Source: Streptococcus mitis
GTDB lineage: Bacteria > Bacillota > Bacilli > Lactobacillales > Streptococcaceae
Length of the DNA: 64,000 nucleotides
Direction of reading: 5' to 3'
NCBI RefSeq assembly: GCF_002860865.1
Contig: NZ_PKIE01000004.1
Location: forward strand, 1 to 64,000
Positions 38,298 through 46,923 of this stretch are shown in pieces. Each line of letters begins with the position of its first letter. Within the stretch, counting starts at the first letter, position 1. The position numbers were made by a program, and so were the translations under genes. The notes under the pieces were generated by a model. It was not told where the DNA came from. It did no database searches and worked only from the letters and a program-made list of their open reading frames with translations.

Positions 38298-39809
38298 ATG
38301 CTACCATATCTTAAAACTATTAGATGGTATCTCTTCTTTAATTTTCTTTTTGGTGTAGTATCGAATATCTGCACAGCTTTGTTACCGTATTTCACGCAGG
38401 CATTAATCAAAGGGGATTATCAAGTAGCTCTATATGGTTACTCTATGTCAGTGGCAGGCTATTTGAGTTGTAACTATATCCAAATGATACTTGATTGGAA
38501 GCAGGGGATTATCTTTTCGACTACTTTGAAAAATGAGTGGTTTCGTTCACTTCTGGGACTCAGTCACCACGATTTCAAGCAGAAAACAGTAGCAGAGTAT
38601 ATTTCCTATCAATCTAATGACCTAGATTCGTTGGAAAAGGATTACCTTCCTCCATTGATGAGTTTTATCAAACAAATTTTACGTATCATCATTTACGCTT
38701 TCATTATTAGCAGAACAATTAATCCTATTGTATCACTGATTTTAATCTTTTCCACTGGAATTAGTATTCAAATTCCTAAAATCGTTGGGAAGTTGACCGC
38801 TAATCGTAGACAGGTTTACTTGAAAAAACAAGGAGATTACTATCGAACTTTGGAGGATTTGCTCATGGGACATCATTTGGTAAATAAACTAACTATGTCG
38901 CATTTTTTGAATCAACAAAAGAGCTCTCTAAAGAATTTGCAGGATAAGTATTTTAAGTATGGTTTGACAAAAATTACAGGCATCTTATTGACAGGTGTTT
39001 CTTTTGAATTCATTAGTCTTGTTCTGTTTATTTATTTAGCCTACTCTTTATCTCACCAGCAACTCGGTATTCCTGAGGTGGTGGCGAGTTTCGGATATAT
39101 TAATGCTTTTTCTGAACCAATACAGGAAATCCTTTATGATTTACAAATGTTAGAGTCCGTAAAGCCTGTAATCAAGAGTTTTCAAAACATTGTTGGGAGA
39201 CCCGTTTCAGTTCAAGCACCTCAACATTCTTTTGATACGATTACTTTGAAAAACATTTCCAAACAACTGGGAGAATCAAAATTGATAATTACTTCCGCTA
39301 CGATTCAAAAAGGGGATAAAATTGCGCTTATTGGTAAGAATGGGTCTGGAAAAAGTAGTCTTCTCAACATTTTAAATGGAACAGATGAAGATTTTGAAGG
39401 ACAAATTGTGCTAGATGGGCTTGTTTTGGACCATCTTTGGGGAAGATTCGGTATGATTCTGCAACAAGAACATACATTTATTTCAAGTTATGAAAATAAT
39501 GTAACGCTATTCAATAGTTTCAATGAAAAATTCAGAGAAGAAGATTTTGAAAAAATTCCACCACAATCCCTGTCAGGTGGTCAGCAACAACGAATGTATT
39601 TAAATCGTGAGAAAAATCGTAAAAATCCATTGCTTATCCTAGACGAACCTTTCTCTGCATTGGATACTAATCAGTTTAAAATGGAATTGGAAAGAGTTCT
39701 GGAACTACCAAGTGCCGTCATTGTTACTTTACATCGCCAAAACGAATTATTAAGTAAGTTTGACCAAGTTTGGGAAATTAAGAATGGAGAACTTGTAATT
39801 TTGAAATAG
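38298..39809 (+). CDS. ABC exporter, fused membrane and ATPase domains
   Basis: A 503-residue half-transporter: about six TM helices in residues 1-290 and an ATPase domain from ~305. It has Walker A GKNGSGKSSL, Q-loop ILQQEHTF, signature LSGGQQQR, Walker B LLILDEPFSALD and an H-loop histidine in VTLHRQ. The helical subdomain between Q-loop and signature is short, making the protein ~70 residues smaller than typical MsbA-type exporters. No peptidase C39 domain. SD AAGGAGT precedes ATG 38298. With the regulator and maturase remnants upstream it looks like the export gene of a lost modified-peptide system. GC is lower than neighbours. Confidence 0.85.
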   Translation: MLPYLKTIRWYLFFNFLFGVVSNICTALLPYFTQALIKGDYQVALYGYSMSVAGYLSCNYIQMILDWKQGIIFSTTLKNEWFRSLLGLSHHDFKQKTVAEYISYQSNDLDSLEKDYLPPLMSFIKQILRIIIYAFIISRTINPIVSLILIFSTGISIQIPKIVGKLTANRRQVYLKKQGDYYRTLEDLLMGHHLVNKLTMSHFLNQQKSSLKNLQDKYFKYGLTKITGILLTGVSFEFISLVLFIYLAYSLSHQQLGIPEVVASFGYINAFSEPIQEILYDLQMLESVKPVIKSFQNIVGRPVSVQAPQHSFDTITLKNISKQLGESKLIITSATIQKGDKIALIGKNGSGKSSLLNILNGTDEDFEGQIVLDGLVLDHLWGRFGMILQQEHTFISSYENNVTLFNSFNEKFREEDFEKIPPQSLSGGQQQRMYLNREKNRKNPLLILDEPFSALDTNQFKMELERVLELPSAVIVTLHRQNELLSKFDQVWEIKNGELVILK

Positions 39810-39825
39810 CTAAATTATAAAGAAT

Positions 39826-39866
39826 AAAACGCATAGTATCAAGGTTCAGGAGATATCGTTTTTCTT
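39826..39866 (+). terminator. Decayed copy of the 9592 hairpin, probable terminator
   Basis: AAAACGCATAGTATC (39826-39840) matches the left arm of the 9592 hairpin at 14 of 15 positions. The right arm (GATATCGTTTTTC, from ~39852) is shortened. The T-rich end can still terminate the ABC exporter mRNA. 39870-40099 holds a TATAAT (39952-39957), presumably the promoter of the next gene, and nothing else recognisable. Confidence 0.5.
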
Positions 39867-40099
39867 TTTCGGATAAGGATACAAAAATTTCTTCCTTTCT
39901 CTATCTTTTAAATGAATTGATTTCTTCAGAGAAAGATTGTAAATTTTTTGATATAATATGTAGGATGGACTGATGGATATTTAAATGATAATGTTCAAAA
40001 GAATCACAGGTAAGAATTAAAAACATGTCAGTTTGGACAGAACTCTCTCTACCATCATCCATGCAGAAACAAGATTATATGAAATAAAAGGAGTAACCA

Positions 40100-40735
40100 A
40101 TGTCCGGAAACTATTCAACACGGGAATACCGTGAGAAATTATACGATGACCTTCATGTTCGATTGAGAGATACAGCGATTTTGATGTGTGCAATTTTTAT
40201 TGCCTCTATCGGACTAAATATGAATTCAACAGCTGTCATTATAGGAGCCATGTTGATTTCACCTCTCATGACACCGATTGTTGGACTGGGATTCGGTTTA
40301 GCTATTTTTGATACGCGTTTAATCAAGCAATCTCTAGAGGTTTTATTGACTCAAGTGTTGGTCAGTTTGCTTGTCTCGACTCTGTATTTCTGGATTTCTC
40401 CCTTGTCTTATGCAAGTAGCGAGTTGATTGCACGAACCTCTCCAACCATTTGGGATGTCCTCATTGCTATTGCTGGTGGGATTGCTGGTGTGATTGGTTC
40501 AAGGAAAAAAGAAGCAAACAATATCGTGCCAGGAGTAGCCATTGCAACAGCTCTGATGCCACCTATCTGTACTGCAGGATATGGTTTAGCTAATGGAAAT
40601 GTACGATTTTTATTTGGAGCTCTTTATCTTTTCTTGATCAACTGTGTCTTTATCATGCTAATCAACATTGTTGGAACAAGAATTTTGATGAGAAAATCTC
40701 CTTTAACTTCATTTAAAGAGCTGAGCATTAAATGA
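40100..40735 (+). CDS. DUF389 membrane protein, copy 1, N-terminal part (split gene)
   Basis: A 211-residue membrane part of a DUF389 (TIGR00341-type) protein: [36 protein letters not shown] and several further helices. Function unknown; transporter-like. It is nearly identical in DNA to 42782-43406. Copy 2 reads GCATTAAAATGAG where this copy reads GCATTAAATGAG. The loss of one A ends the frame at TGA 40733, while the remaining C-terminal domain restarts at the overlapping ATG (40732). The two halves may still be made as separate chains by coupled re-initiation. SD AAGGAG precedes ATG 40100. Confidence 0.85.
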   Translation: MSGNYSTREYREKLYDDLHVRLRDTAILMCAIFIASIGLNMNSTAVIIGAMLISPLMTPIVGLGFGLAIFDTRLIKQSLEVLLTQVLVSLLVSTLYFWISPLSYASSELIARTSPTIWDVLIAIAGGIAGVIGSRKKEANNIVPGVAIATALMPPICTAGYGLANGNVRFLFGALYLFLINCVFIMLINIVGTRILMRKSPLTSFKELSIK

Positions 40736-41148
40736 GAATTGGCTTGATATCTTTGATTGTATTGTTGATTCTTCCAGCTAGCTATTCGGCAGTTACTCTG
40801 ACAATAGAACAAGCGCGCAAAGAAGGGATCAAACAGTTTGTAGGAAAAGAGTTCGCCAATTATACGGTTATTAATCAAGTCTACAAGTCAAGAAACAATG
40901 AATTGGTCTTGACGGTTGTTGGAGATCCGATTTCAGAAGAAGAATTAGAAACGCTCCACCAAAAACAAGCCTCTTACGGTATTCAATCTGTTCAATTGAA
41001 AGTCAATCAAGTTCAGAACTCGCCAACATTAGATAGTGAAGCGACCAAGGAATTTTATGAAAACATTGACAAGTATATTGATCAAAAACTCTCTGAAAAA
41101 GATTCACAAAACGATCTCGTAAAAGAAAATGAAGCAGACAAGGATTGA
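40732..41148 (+). CDS. DUF389 protein, copy 1, C-terminal part (split gene)
   Basis: The 138 residues continuing copy 1: a last hydrophobic helix ([21 protein letters not shown]) followed by a soluble domain (residues ~25-138) that matches the end of the intact 349-residue copy 2. The ATG overlaps the TGA of the upstream half (ATGA), so it can be translated by re-initiation and would insert through its own helix. The last ~40 residues differ from copy 2 more than the rest ([10 protein letters not shown] versus HNSAKLDSEA), showing the copies have begun to diverge. Confidence 0.75.
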   Translation: MRIGLISLIVLLILPASYSAVTLTIEQARKEGIKQFVGKEFANYTVINQVYKSRNNELVLTVVGDPISEEELETLHQKQASYGIQSVQLKVNQVQNSPTLDSEATKEFYENIDKYIDQKLSEKDSQNDLVKENEADKD

Positions 41149-41242
41149 GGACAATGAACTGAATCGGTTTTTACGCCGTGTTTTTCTTGTATCTTCCTCT
41201 TTCTTACTTATAGCAGGTTGTTTTTGCTTGAATAAGAAATAA
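41129..41242 (+). CDS. Small single-helix ORF overlapping the DUF389 copy 1 end
   Basis: 37 codons in another frame: a charged start ([17 protein letters not shown]), one hydrophobic helix (VFLVSSSFLLIAGCFCL) and NKK. It overlaps the last 20 bases of the split DUF389 gene. The corresponding place after copy 2 gives only 12 codons. No SD is obvious, so it may be accidental. Confidence 0.3.
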   Translation: MKQTRIEDNELNRFLRRVFLVSSSFLLIAGCFCLNKK

Positions 41243-41463
41243 ATTAGAAGTTCTATCATCTAAGAAAAATGATGAACAAAAAATCATTTAACTAATGGTG
41301 TGAACGTTTAGTGTTTATCAGCTCCATTCTCTGTAATTTTGGGGGTAAAATCCACACCATTTAGATAAAATTAGTTGAATTTGATTGGAAAAACGCTTTT
41401 ATAAAAGCGGAGAAAAGTCTTGATATTACGCTGTTTTTAGTCCAACTGAAATTCATACTTTCC

Positions 41464-41514
41464 AAACCAGGCTTGAAAAAAGCTCGTAAAGCATCACAAT
41501 TTAGTAAACGTTAA
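41464..41514 (+). pseudogene. Displaced 3' end of rpsI (ribosomal protein S9)
   Basis: AAACCAGGC...CGTTAA encodes KPGLKKARKASQFSKR followed by a stop. This is the exact C-terminal sequence I know for streptococcal ribosomal protein S9. The codons upstream (LKFILS) do not match S9, so only ~50 bases are present. A terminator hairpin follows at 41534, as expected downstream of rpsI. The real rpsI-rplM pair is not in this window. The 3' end of rpsI is a recorded integration site for streptococcal conjugative elements, so this may be an attachment-site relic carried here. The rest of 41243-41800 shows nothing else I can name. Confidence 0.7.
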
Positions 41515-41533
41515 AACTTATTTAAACTTATTG

Positions 41534-41568
41534 AAAGCATTTCGTATCAAAAATACGGGATGCTTTTT
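41534..41568 (+). terminator. Terminator after the rpsI fragment
   Basis: AAAGCAT (41534-41540) and CGTAT pair with ATACG and ATGCTTT (41560-41566 region), followed by T's. Confidence 0.75.
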
Positions 41569-41867
41569 CTGTTCACCCCAAATTTTTGTAACTAGGTGAT
41601 ACTTGAAATTAATACAAATTTGGTTGTTTTTGATAAATCTAAGCAACACTAAATGATGAAGTGAAAGGGGATGAATCTTTGATAGTATTCATTTATTGTG
41701 AAATATGATATACTTATTAATTAGATGGATGAATACTTCTAGAGTTAAATATAGCATAATAGGGACAGACTTTTTGGTTTATTTTTGTTTGTAGTCGGAT
41801 TATGAAAGAATATCCAATATTATGCGATAAGATAGAATGTTACAAAAAAGAAAGGGGATGCAATCCG

Positions 41868-42170
41868 ATGAAGAAAGACAGATTAATTGTATTGACAGAT
41901 GCTGTTCTAGCAATTATTATGACCATCTTGATTTTAGAGTTAGAAAAACCAACAACACCAAGTCTTAAAGCTTTTTGGGATTTACGGCAAAATTTCTTTG
42001 CTTGTTTTCTTTCCTTTTTCTGGTTGGGATCGTTATGGATGGCACTAAACACATTATGGGAAAAGGTTGAGAAAATTTCCTCAGAAATTATTTGGTGGAA
42101 TTTGTTTCTACTCTTGGAGCGGCAGGAGTTCTCTTTGGAGAATTTCATGCCATCCAAGATACCAGTCTGA
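41868..42170 (+). pseudogene. TMEM175-like (DUF1211) channel gene, 3'-truncated
   Basis: ATG 41868 with AAAGGGGA nine bases upstream starts a TMEM175-type protein: RLIVLTDAVLAIIMTILILEL matches the family's first helix motif, and AFWDLRQNFFACFLSFFWLGSLWMALNTLWEKVE matches the second. Bacterial TMEM175 proteins are K+ channels of ~200 residues with six helices. Here homology stops after ~80 residues at WWNLFLL, where a different gene's frame takes over (42092). The remaining codons to 42170 are out-of-frame readings of that gene, so the product is unlikely to work. Confidence 0.65.
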
Positions 42171-42436
42171 ATGATGTGGTGGACCGGATCTATATAAATG
42201 TCAAGGATTTACCGTTTCAGTCCTTGGGAGCTTTAGCTAATATCCTGTCTGATGTTAAGAAGGGACTGATTCAAGACAGTCATATCTGGTCTTTCTTCCA
42301 GTCATTTTTCAAACAATATCAGTTGATAATCAGCTTAAATCAGATCTATCAGTTTGTCTATCTTTCTCTGATGGAGATCATGTCCTATCTTCACTTTGAT
42401 TATTGGAAAAAACGGCTCGGTCAGGAGCTAGTATGA
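42092..42436 (+). pseudogene. Orphan gene tail fused to the TMEM175 fragment
   Basis: A 114-codon frame without SD, read from about codon FVSTLGAAGVLFGEFHAI onward. It looks like the C-terminal part of a larger membrane-associated protein: a hydrophobic piece, then a helical segment ending in YWKKRLGQELV. Stop at 42434-42436, 13 bases before the K+ channel ATG, so the parent gene was probably the first member of the channel-DUF389 operon. I do not recognise the family. Its 5' part was replaced by the TMEM175 fragment in a junction near 42100. Confidence 0.5.
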
Positions 42437-42449
42437 ATAAGGAGAACAA

Positions 42450-42773
42450 ATGAGACGTTTAAAAATGTTATGGCATATTATGCAGGTTACGGGTTTTACT
42501 CGGTTTGCTCTGAGTTTTGTGACCTTTGTTTTTGGGTCAGGAGGCGTGCTTTTCCTAGTTGAACCTGCTATCACAAATTACGGAGACGGTCTTTGGTATG
42601 CTTTTGTGACTTCGACGACTGTCGGCTACGGGGATCTCCTAGCTGTGACCTTGATTGGAAGGATTACCAGTGTCTTCTTGACGATTTATGGGCTCATATT
42701 TTTTGGCTGTTTATCAGCTGTTATTTTTAATTATTATACCAATTTAAATAAGGAAAGAGGAGAGGACAAATGA
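42450..42773 (+). CDS. Two-helix potassium channel
   Basis: A 107-residue protein of the KcsA-type pore class: helix 1 (~residues 17-37), pore helix and selectivity filter STTVGYGD (TVGYGD at residues 57-62), helix 2 (~70-93), then a short basic-acidic tail. There is no RCK or voltage-sensor domain. It would form tetramers carrying K+. The start is ATG 42450, with GGAGAA upstream. It overlaps the following DUF389 gene by four bases (ATGA), so the two are translationally coupled and may act together. Confidence 0.88.
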   Translation: MRRLKMLWHIMQVTGFTRFALSFVTFVFGSGGVLFLVEPAITNYGDGLWYAFVTSTTVGYGDLLAVTLIGRITSVFLTIYGLIFFGCLSAVIFNYYTNLNKERGEDK

Positions 42774-43819
42774 CTGCCAATTATTCAACACGGGAATACC
42801 GTGAGAAATTATACGATGACCTTCATGTTCGATTGAGAGATACAGCGATTTTGATGTGTGCAATTTTTATTGCCTCTATCGGACTAAATATGAATTCAAC
42901 AGCTGTCATTATAGGAGCCATGTTGATTTCACCTCTCATGACACCGATTGTTGGACTGGGATTCGGTTTAGCTATTTTTGATACGCGTTTAATCAAGCAA
43001 TCTCTAGAGGTTTTATTGACTCAAGTGTTGGTCAGTTTGCTTGTCTCGACTCTGTATTTCTGGATTTCTCCCTTGTCTTATGCAAGTAGCGAGTTGATTG
43101 CACGAACCTCTCCAACCATTTGGGATGTCCTCATTGCTATTGCTGGTGGGATTGCTGGTGTGATCGGTTCAAGGAAAAAAGAAGCAAACAATATCGTGCC
43201 AGGAGTAGCCATTGCTACAGCTCTGATGCCGCCTATCTGTACTGCTGGCTATGGTTTAGCTAATGGGAATGTACGATTTTTATTGGGGGCTCTCTATCTT
43301 TTCTTGATCAACTGTGTCTTTATCATGCTAGCCAACATTGTTGGAACAAGAATTTTGATGAGAAAATCTCCTTTAACTTCATTTAAAGAGCTGAGCATTA
43401 AAATGAGAATTGGCTTGATATCTTTGATTGTATTGTTGATTCTTCCAGCTAGCTATTCGGCAGTTACTCTGACAATAGAACAAGCGCGCAAAGAAGGGAT
43501 CAAACAGTTTGTAGGAAAAGAGTTCGCCAATTATACGGTTATTAATCAAGTCTACAAGTCAAGTAACAATGAATTGGTCTTGACGGTTGTTGGAGATCCG
43601 ATTTCAGAAGAAGAATTAGAAACCATTCGTCAAAAACAAGCCTCTTACGGTATTCAATCTGTTCAATTGAAAGTCAAGCAATTCCATAATTCGGCAAAAT
43701 TAGATAGTGAGGCGACCAAGGAATTTTACGAAAACATTGACAAGTATATCGAACAAAAACTCTCTGAAAAAGATTTACAAAACGATCGCGCAAAAGAAAA
43801 TGAAGCAGACAAGGAATGA
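42770..43819 (+). CDS. DUF389 membrane protein, copy 2 (intact)
   Basis: A 349-residue DUF389 (TIGR00341-type) protein: a soluble N-terminus with [21 protein letters not shown], about seven membrane helices (including [20 protein letters not shown]), and a C-terminal soluble domain of ~110 residues. Function unknown; the coupling to a K+ channel gene through an ATGA overlap hints at an ion-related role. The sequence from ~42782 is almost identical to 40112-41148. The better-preserved frame and its place after the channel suggest this is the parental copy. Confidence 0.85.
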   Translation: MTANYSTREYREKLYDDLHVRLRDTAILMCAIFIASIGLNMNSTAVIIGAMLISPLMTPIVGLGFGLAIFDTRLIKQSLEVLLTQVLVSLLVSTLYFWISPLSYASSELIARTSPTIWDVLIAIAGGIAGVIGSRKKEANNIVPGVAIATALMPPICTAGYGLANGNVRFLLGALYLFLINCVFIMLANIVGTRILMRKSPLTSFKELSIKMRIGLISLIVLLILPASYSAVTLTIEQARKEGIKQFVGKEFANYTVINQVYKSSNNELVLTVVGDPISEEELETIRQKQASYGIQSVQLKVKQFHNSAKLDSEATKEFYENIDKYIEQKLSEKDLQNDRAKENEADKE

Positions 43820-43897
43820 GGATATTGACTTTATCTAACTCATGAAAGCAAATCTTGTGTGGTGGTTTGATCAATCACTACTAGCTCGGGTTAAATA

Positions 43898-44001
43898 ATA
43901 CTCTTCGAAAATCAAATTCAAACCACGTCAGCGTCGCCTTACCGTACTCAAGTACAGCTTGCGGCTAGCTTCCTAGTTTGCTTTTTGATTTTCATTGAGT
44001 A
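43898..44001 (+). repeat. BOX element, boxA-boxC (no boxB)
   Basis: ATACTCTTCGAAAATC at the left, core CGTCAGCGTCGCCTTACCGT and TTTTCATTGAGTA at the right. About 104 bases, the boxA+boxC size. Confidence 0.92.
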
Positions 44002-44009
44002 AAAATATA

Positions 44010-44041
44010 AAAAGCAACAGCTGTTTCAGTTGTTGCTTTTT
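44010..44041. terminator. Terminator after thrS (minus strand)
   Basis: AAAAGCAACA (44010-44019) pairs with TGTTGCTTTT (44031-44040); it can work in both directions and lies 37 bases beyond the thrS stop. Confidence 0.85.
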
Positions 44042-44077
44042 CTGGCTCTGAAAAATGTTTCTCAGACTGTGATTGTT

Positions 44078-46021
44078 TTATTTCTCAACGCGTGATTTGT
44101 TGGCGATATCAGCTAGGATAGCTTGAACAAAATCATCTACTGAGACAGTTTGTGTTTCTTTTTGGCCGTAGCGACGAACGTTGACTGTTCCGTCTTCCAT
44201 TTCCTTGTCCCCAACGATTAATTGGTAAGGAATCTTGCTTGTTTGTGAAGCACGGATCTTGAACTGCATTTTTTCATTGCGCTCATCTACATCTGCACGG
44301 ACACCACGGTCACGGAGTTTCTTAGCTACTTCCCATGCGTAGTCTACGTGTTTTTCGTTAGATACTGGGATGAGGGTTACTTGGTGAGGTGCAAGCCATG
44401 TTGGGAAGGCTCCCTTGTAGTTCTCAATCAAGATAGCTGTGAAGCGCTCCATAGTAGAGATTACACCACGGTGAATCATGACTGGACGGTGTTCTTCGCC
44501 ATCAGCTCCGATGTATTTAAGGTCGAAGCGCTCTGGAAGCAAGAAGTCAAGCTGGATAGTAGAAAGAGTTTCTTCTTTTCCAAGAGCGGTCTTAACTTGA
44601 ATATCCAATTTTGGTCCGTAGAAGGCTGCTTCACCTTCGGCTTCAAAGTAGTCCACGCCCATTTCATCAAGGGCTGCACGAAGCATGGTTTGAGCATTTT
44701 CCCACATCTCATCGTTGTCAAAGTACTTGTGAGTATCTTGAGGGTCACGAAGAGAGAGACGGAAGCGGTACTCATTCAAGTTGAAGTCTCCGTAAACATC
44801 TATAATCAACTGAAGGGCGCGTTGGAATTCTTCTTGGATTTGTTCTGGAGTAACGAAGAGGTGACCGTCGTTAAGAGACATTTCACGTACACGTTGAAGA
44901 CCAGTAAGGGCACCAGATTTTTCATAGCGATGCATCATCCCGATTTCAGCGATACGGATTGGCAACTCACGGTAAGAGTGAACATGATGTTTGAAGACTT
45001 GGATGTGGTGTGGGCAGTTCATTGGACGAAGGACAAATTCTTCCCCGTCACCCATGTCCATAGTTGGGAACATGTCTTCTTGGTAATGATCCCAGTGACC
45101 AGAAGTCTTGTAAAGCTCAACTGAAGCAAGTGGTGGAGTGTAGACGTGTTGGTAGCCTGAAGCCAACTCCTTGTCAACGATATAGCGTTCCAATTCACGA
45201 CGAATAGTCGCACCATTTGGCAACCAGAAAGGCAAACCTTGTCCGACTTCTTGAGAAATCATGAAGAGGTCCAGTTCTTTACCGAGTTTGCGGTGGTCAC
45301 GTTCCTTAGCTTCTTCACGCATTTGAAGGTAGTTTTTCAAGTCTTTTTTGTCAAACCAAGCTGTACCGTAGATACGTTGCATCATAGCGTTGTCGCTATT
45401 TCCACGCCAGTAAGCACCTGCTACATGGAGAAGGTGGAAGATTTGGATACGGCCTGTTGAAGGGACGTGTGGGCCACGGCAAAGGTCTACATATTCACCC
45501 TGACGATAGATAGTCAAACCGCCTTCGTCTTCTGAGTGTTCTTCAATCAATTCCAACTTGTAAGGGTCGTTTTTAAAGATTTCACGTGCCTCGTCTTTAG
45601 TCACTTCTTCACGAATTGATGGGAAGTTTTCTTTGACAATTTTTTGCATTTCTTCTTCGATACGAGGAAGGTCTTCGTTAGAGATTTGACCAGCTGTGTT
45701 GTCAGTATCGTAGTAGAAGCCGTCCTCGATGGCTGGACCAACACCCAAGTGAATGTCTGGGAAAAGACGACGAGCTGCTTGGGCAAACAAGTGAGCGGCT
45801 GAGTGACGCAAGATTGGAAGGGCATCTTCGTGGTCAGGTGTCACAATTTCGATGCTTCCATCTTCAGTGATCGCACGAGTTGTATCAATTAGTTTGCCGT
45901 TGAATTTACCAGCCAAGGCCTTTTTAGCTAGGGAATTGCTGATAGATTGGGCAATTTCAAAAGTTGTAACGCCAGATTCGAATTCACGAACAGCGCCATC
46001 TGGGAAAGTAATGTTAATCAT
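44078..46021 (-). CDS. thrS: Threonyl-tRNA synthetase
   Basis: Class II synthetase of 647 residues. Start ATG at 46021 ([14 protein letters not shown]) with SD GGAGAAC; the longer upstream frame runs into the T-box leader and is rejected. N-terminal TGS domain (residues 1-60), editing domain with [16 protein letters not shown] (H-x3-H) and YCD-type cysteines, catalytic core (motif 2 region [20 protein letters not shown]), and an anticodon-binding domain at the end ([19 protein letters not shown]). Controlled by a T-box upstream. Confidence 0.98.
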   Translation of the reverse strand: MINITFPDGAVREFESGVTTFEIAQSISNSLAKKALAGKFNGKLIDTTRAITEDGSIEIVTPDHEDALPILRHSAAHLFAQAARRLFPDIHLGVGPAIEDGFYYDTDNTAGQISNEDLPRIEEEMQKIVKENFPSIREEVTKDEAREIFKNDPYKLELIEEHSEDEGGLTIYRQGEYVDLCRGPHVPSTGRIQIFHLLHVAGAYWRGNSDNAMMQRIYGTAWFDKKDLKNYLQMREEAKERDHRKLGKELDLFMISQEVGQGLPFWLPNGATIRRELERYIVDKELASGYQHVYTPPLASVELYKTSGHWDHYQEDMFPTMDMGDGEEFVLRPMNCPHHIQVFKHHVHSYRELPIRIAEIGMMHRYEKSGALTGLQRVREMSLNDGHLFVTPEQIQEEFQRALQLIIDVYGDFNLNEYRFRLSLRDPQDTHKYFDNDEMWENAQTMLRAALDEMGVDYFEAEGEAAFYGPKLDIQVKTALGKEETLSTIQLDFLLPERFDLKYIGADGEEHRPVMIHRGVISTMERFTAILIENYKGAFPTWLAPHQVTLIPVSNEKHVDYAWEVAKKLRDRGVRADVDERNEKMQFKIRASQTSKIPYQLIVGDKEMEDGTVNVRRYGQKETQTVSVDDFVQAILADIANKSRVEK

Positions 46022-46100
46022 GATGTTCTCCTTACTTATATTATTGACGAATGTGTTAACCCTATTCTGAAAACAGGGACAGAGGACTGTGAAAGCTAGA

Positions 46101-46325
46101 AAAACAAAAAGCGACATCCTCGAAAGGACGTCGCAACGTGGTTCCACCTTCATTTATGTTCCTCAAAAAAGAGGGACACCTCTGATTGGCTCTAACGTGG
46201 CCACCGTTTTATGTTTTCATAAAAAACTCAAGAGTAGTATCAGTTTAGGCTTCCTATGCGTTTCCAGCAACCACGCACTCTCTAGTAGAAAGGGACTAAG
46301 TGACTTGTCTCTATGGATTATTATA
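46101..46325 (-). promoter_or_regulatory. T-box leader controlling thrS
   Basis: On the minus strand the T-box GAAGGTGGAACCACG spans 46151-46137. It is followed by the terminator stem GCGACGTCC/GGATGTCGC (46134-46111) and a T-rich run. Stem I lies at the upstream end (to ~46320). Its specifier side reads ATACTACTCT, with the threonine codon ACT at 46238-46236 followed by A. Confidence 0.9.
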
Positions 46326-46343
46326 GCATGATTGTGAGATTTT

Positions 46344-46718
46344 TCAAGGATTTTGTGAAAGTTTTTTGTTTTTCATTTTTTGTAGAATATACTTGATACC
46401 AATACCGGAAGCCATGCCCACCAGAGCAAAGATTTCATAGGCTAAAAAGTAAAACCAGATAAATTCACCAAAGGTTATGATAGTAAAGCAAAAGAGCAGT
46501 CCGTTACCAATTAACCACCAAAGTGAGAAACGGAAACGGTAGCTATAGAGTAGCGATATAATCAAGATTACCAGAGGTGTAAAGAAGAGAAGATTGTTTA
46601 TATAGAGTCCCTTGAGTGTAAGGGGGTCAGAAACAACTAGCAAGAACAACTCATAAAGTGGCCAATAAAAGAAGGATATGACCAGATAGTAGGGGAGATG
46701 GAAATAGAATCTACGCAT
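46344..46718 (-). CDS. Four-helix membrane protein of unknown function
   Basis: A 124-residue protein with about four hydrophobic segments rich in Phe, Tyr and Leu (FYFHLPYYLVISFFYWPLYE and so on) and a basic tail (KMKNKKLSQNP). ATG at 46718 is chosen because GAGGTG lies eight bases upstream; a GTG at 46727 overlaps that SD. No domain or motif is recognised. It lies behind the thrS leader and opposite rpsO. Confidence 0.7.
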   Translation of the reverse strand: MRRFYFHLPYYLVISFFYWPLYELFLLVVSDPLTLKGLYINNLLFFTPLVILIISLLYSYRFRFSLWWLIGNGLLFCFTIITFGEFIWFYFLAYEIFALVGMASGIGIKYILQKMKNKKLSQNP

Positions 46719-46804
46719 GATAATCACCTCGTTTTAAAAAAACAGATAACTTAAATCTCTTGCTATGATTATTATAGCATGTTTAAAACAAGAAAGTAAA
46801 TCTG

Positions 46805-46920
46805 TTGACAAAGAAGTTAGTTATTGGTAGAATAGGGATTGTCGTAAAGACAAATAACTTCTTCTTGGTTACAGGCATGCCAACCTGTCACTCGGATGAA
46901 GCCAAATAAAAAGGAGAAAC
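46805..46920 (+). promoter_or_regulatory. rpsO promoter and leader
   Basis: TTGACA (46805-46810), 17-base spacer, TAGAAT (46828-46833). The ~80-base leader contains ACAGG/CCTGT (46871-46875 and 46884-46888) around GCATGCCAA. S15 often represses its own mRNA through such leader structures; I infer but cannot show that here. Confidence 0.7.
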
Positions 46921-46923
46921 ATC

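Noticed and set aside
41284..41360. Minus-strand frame ending NGVDFTPKITENGADKH, possibly the tail of an element-encoded protein near the rpsI fragment
   Set aside because: Only ~20 codons are readable before a stop, and I cannot identify the family. Too little to call an integrase remnant.
44348..45124. Long frame (258 codons) antisense to thrS
   Set aside because: Shadow of the biased codons in thrS; same explanation for other long antisense frames over ileS, psaA, psaC, relA and pepO.
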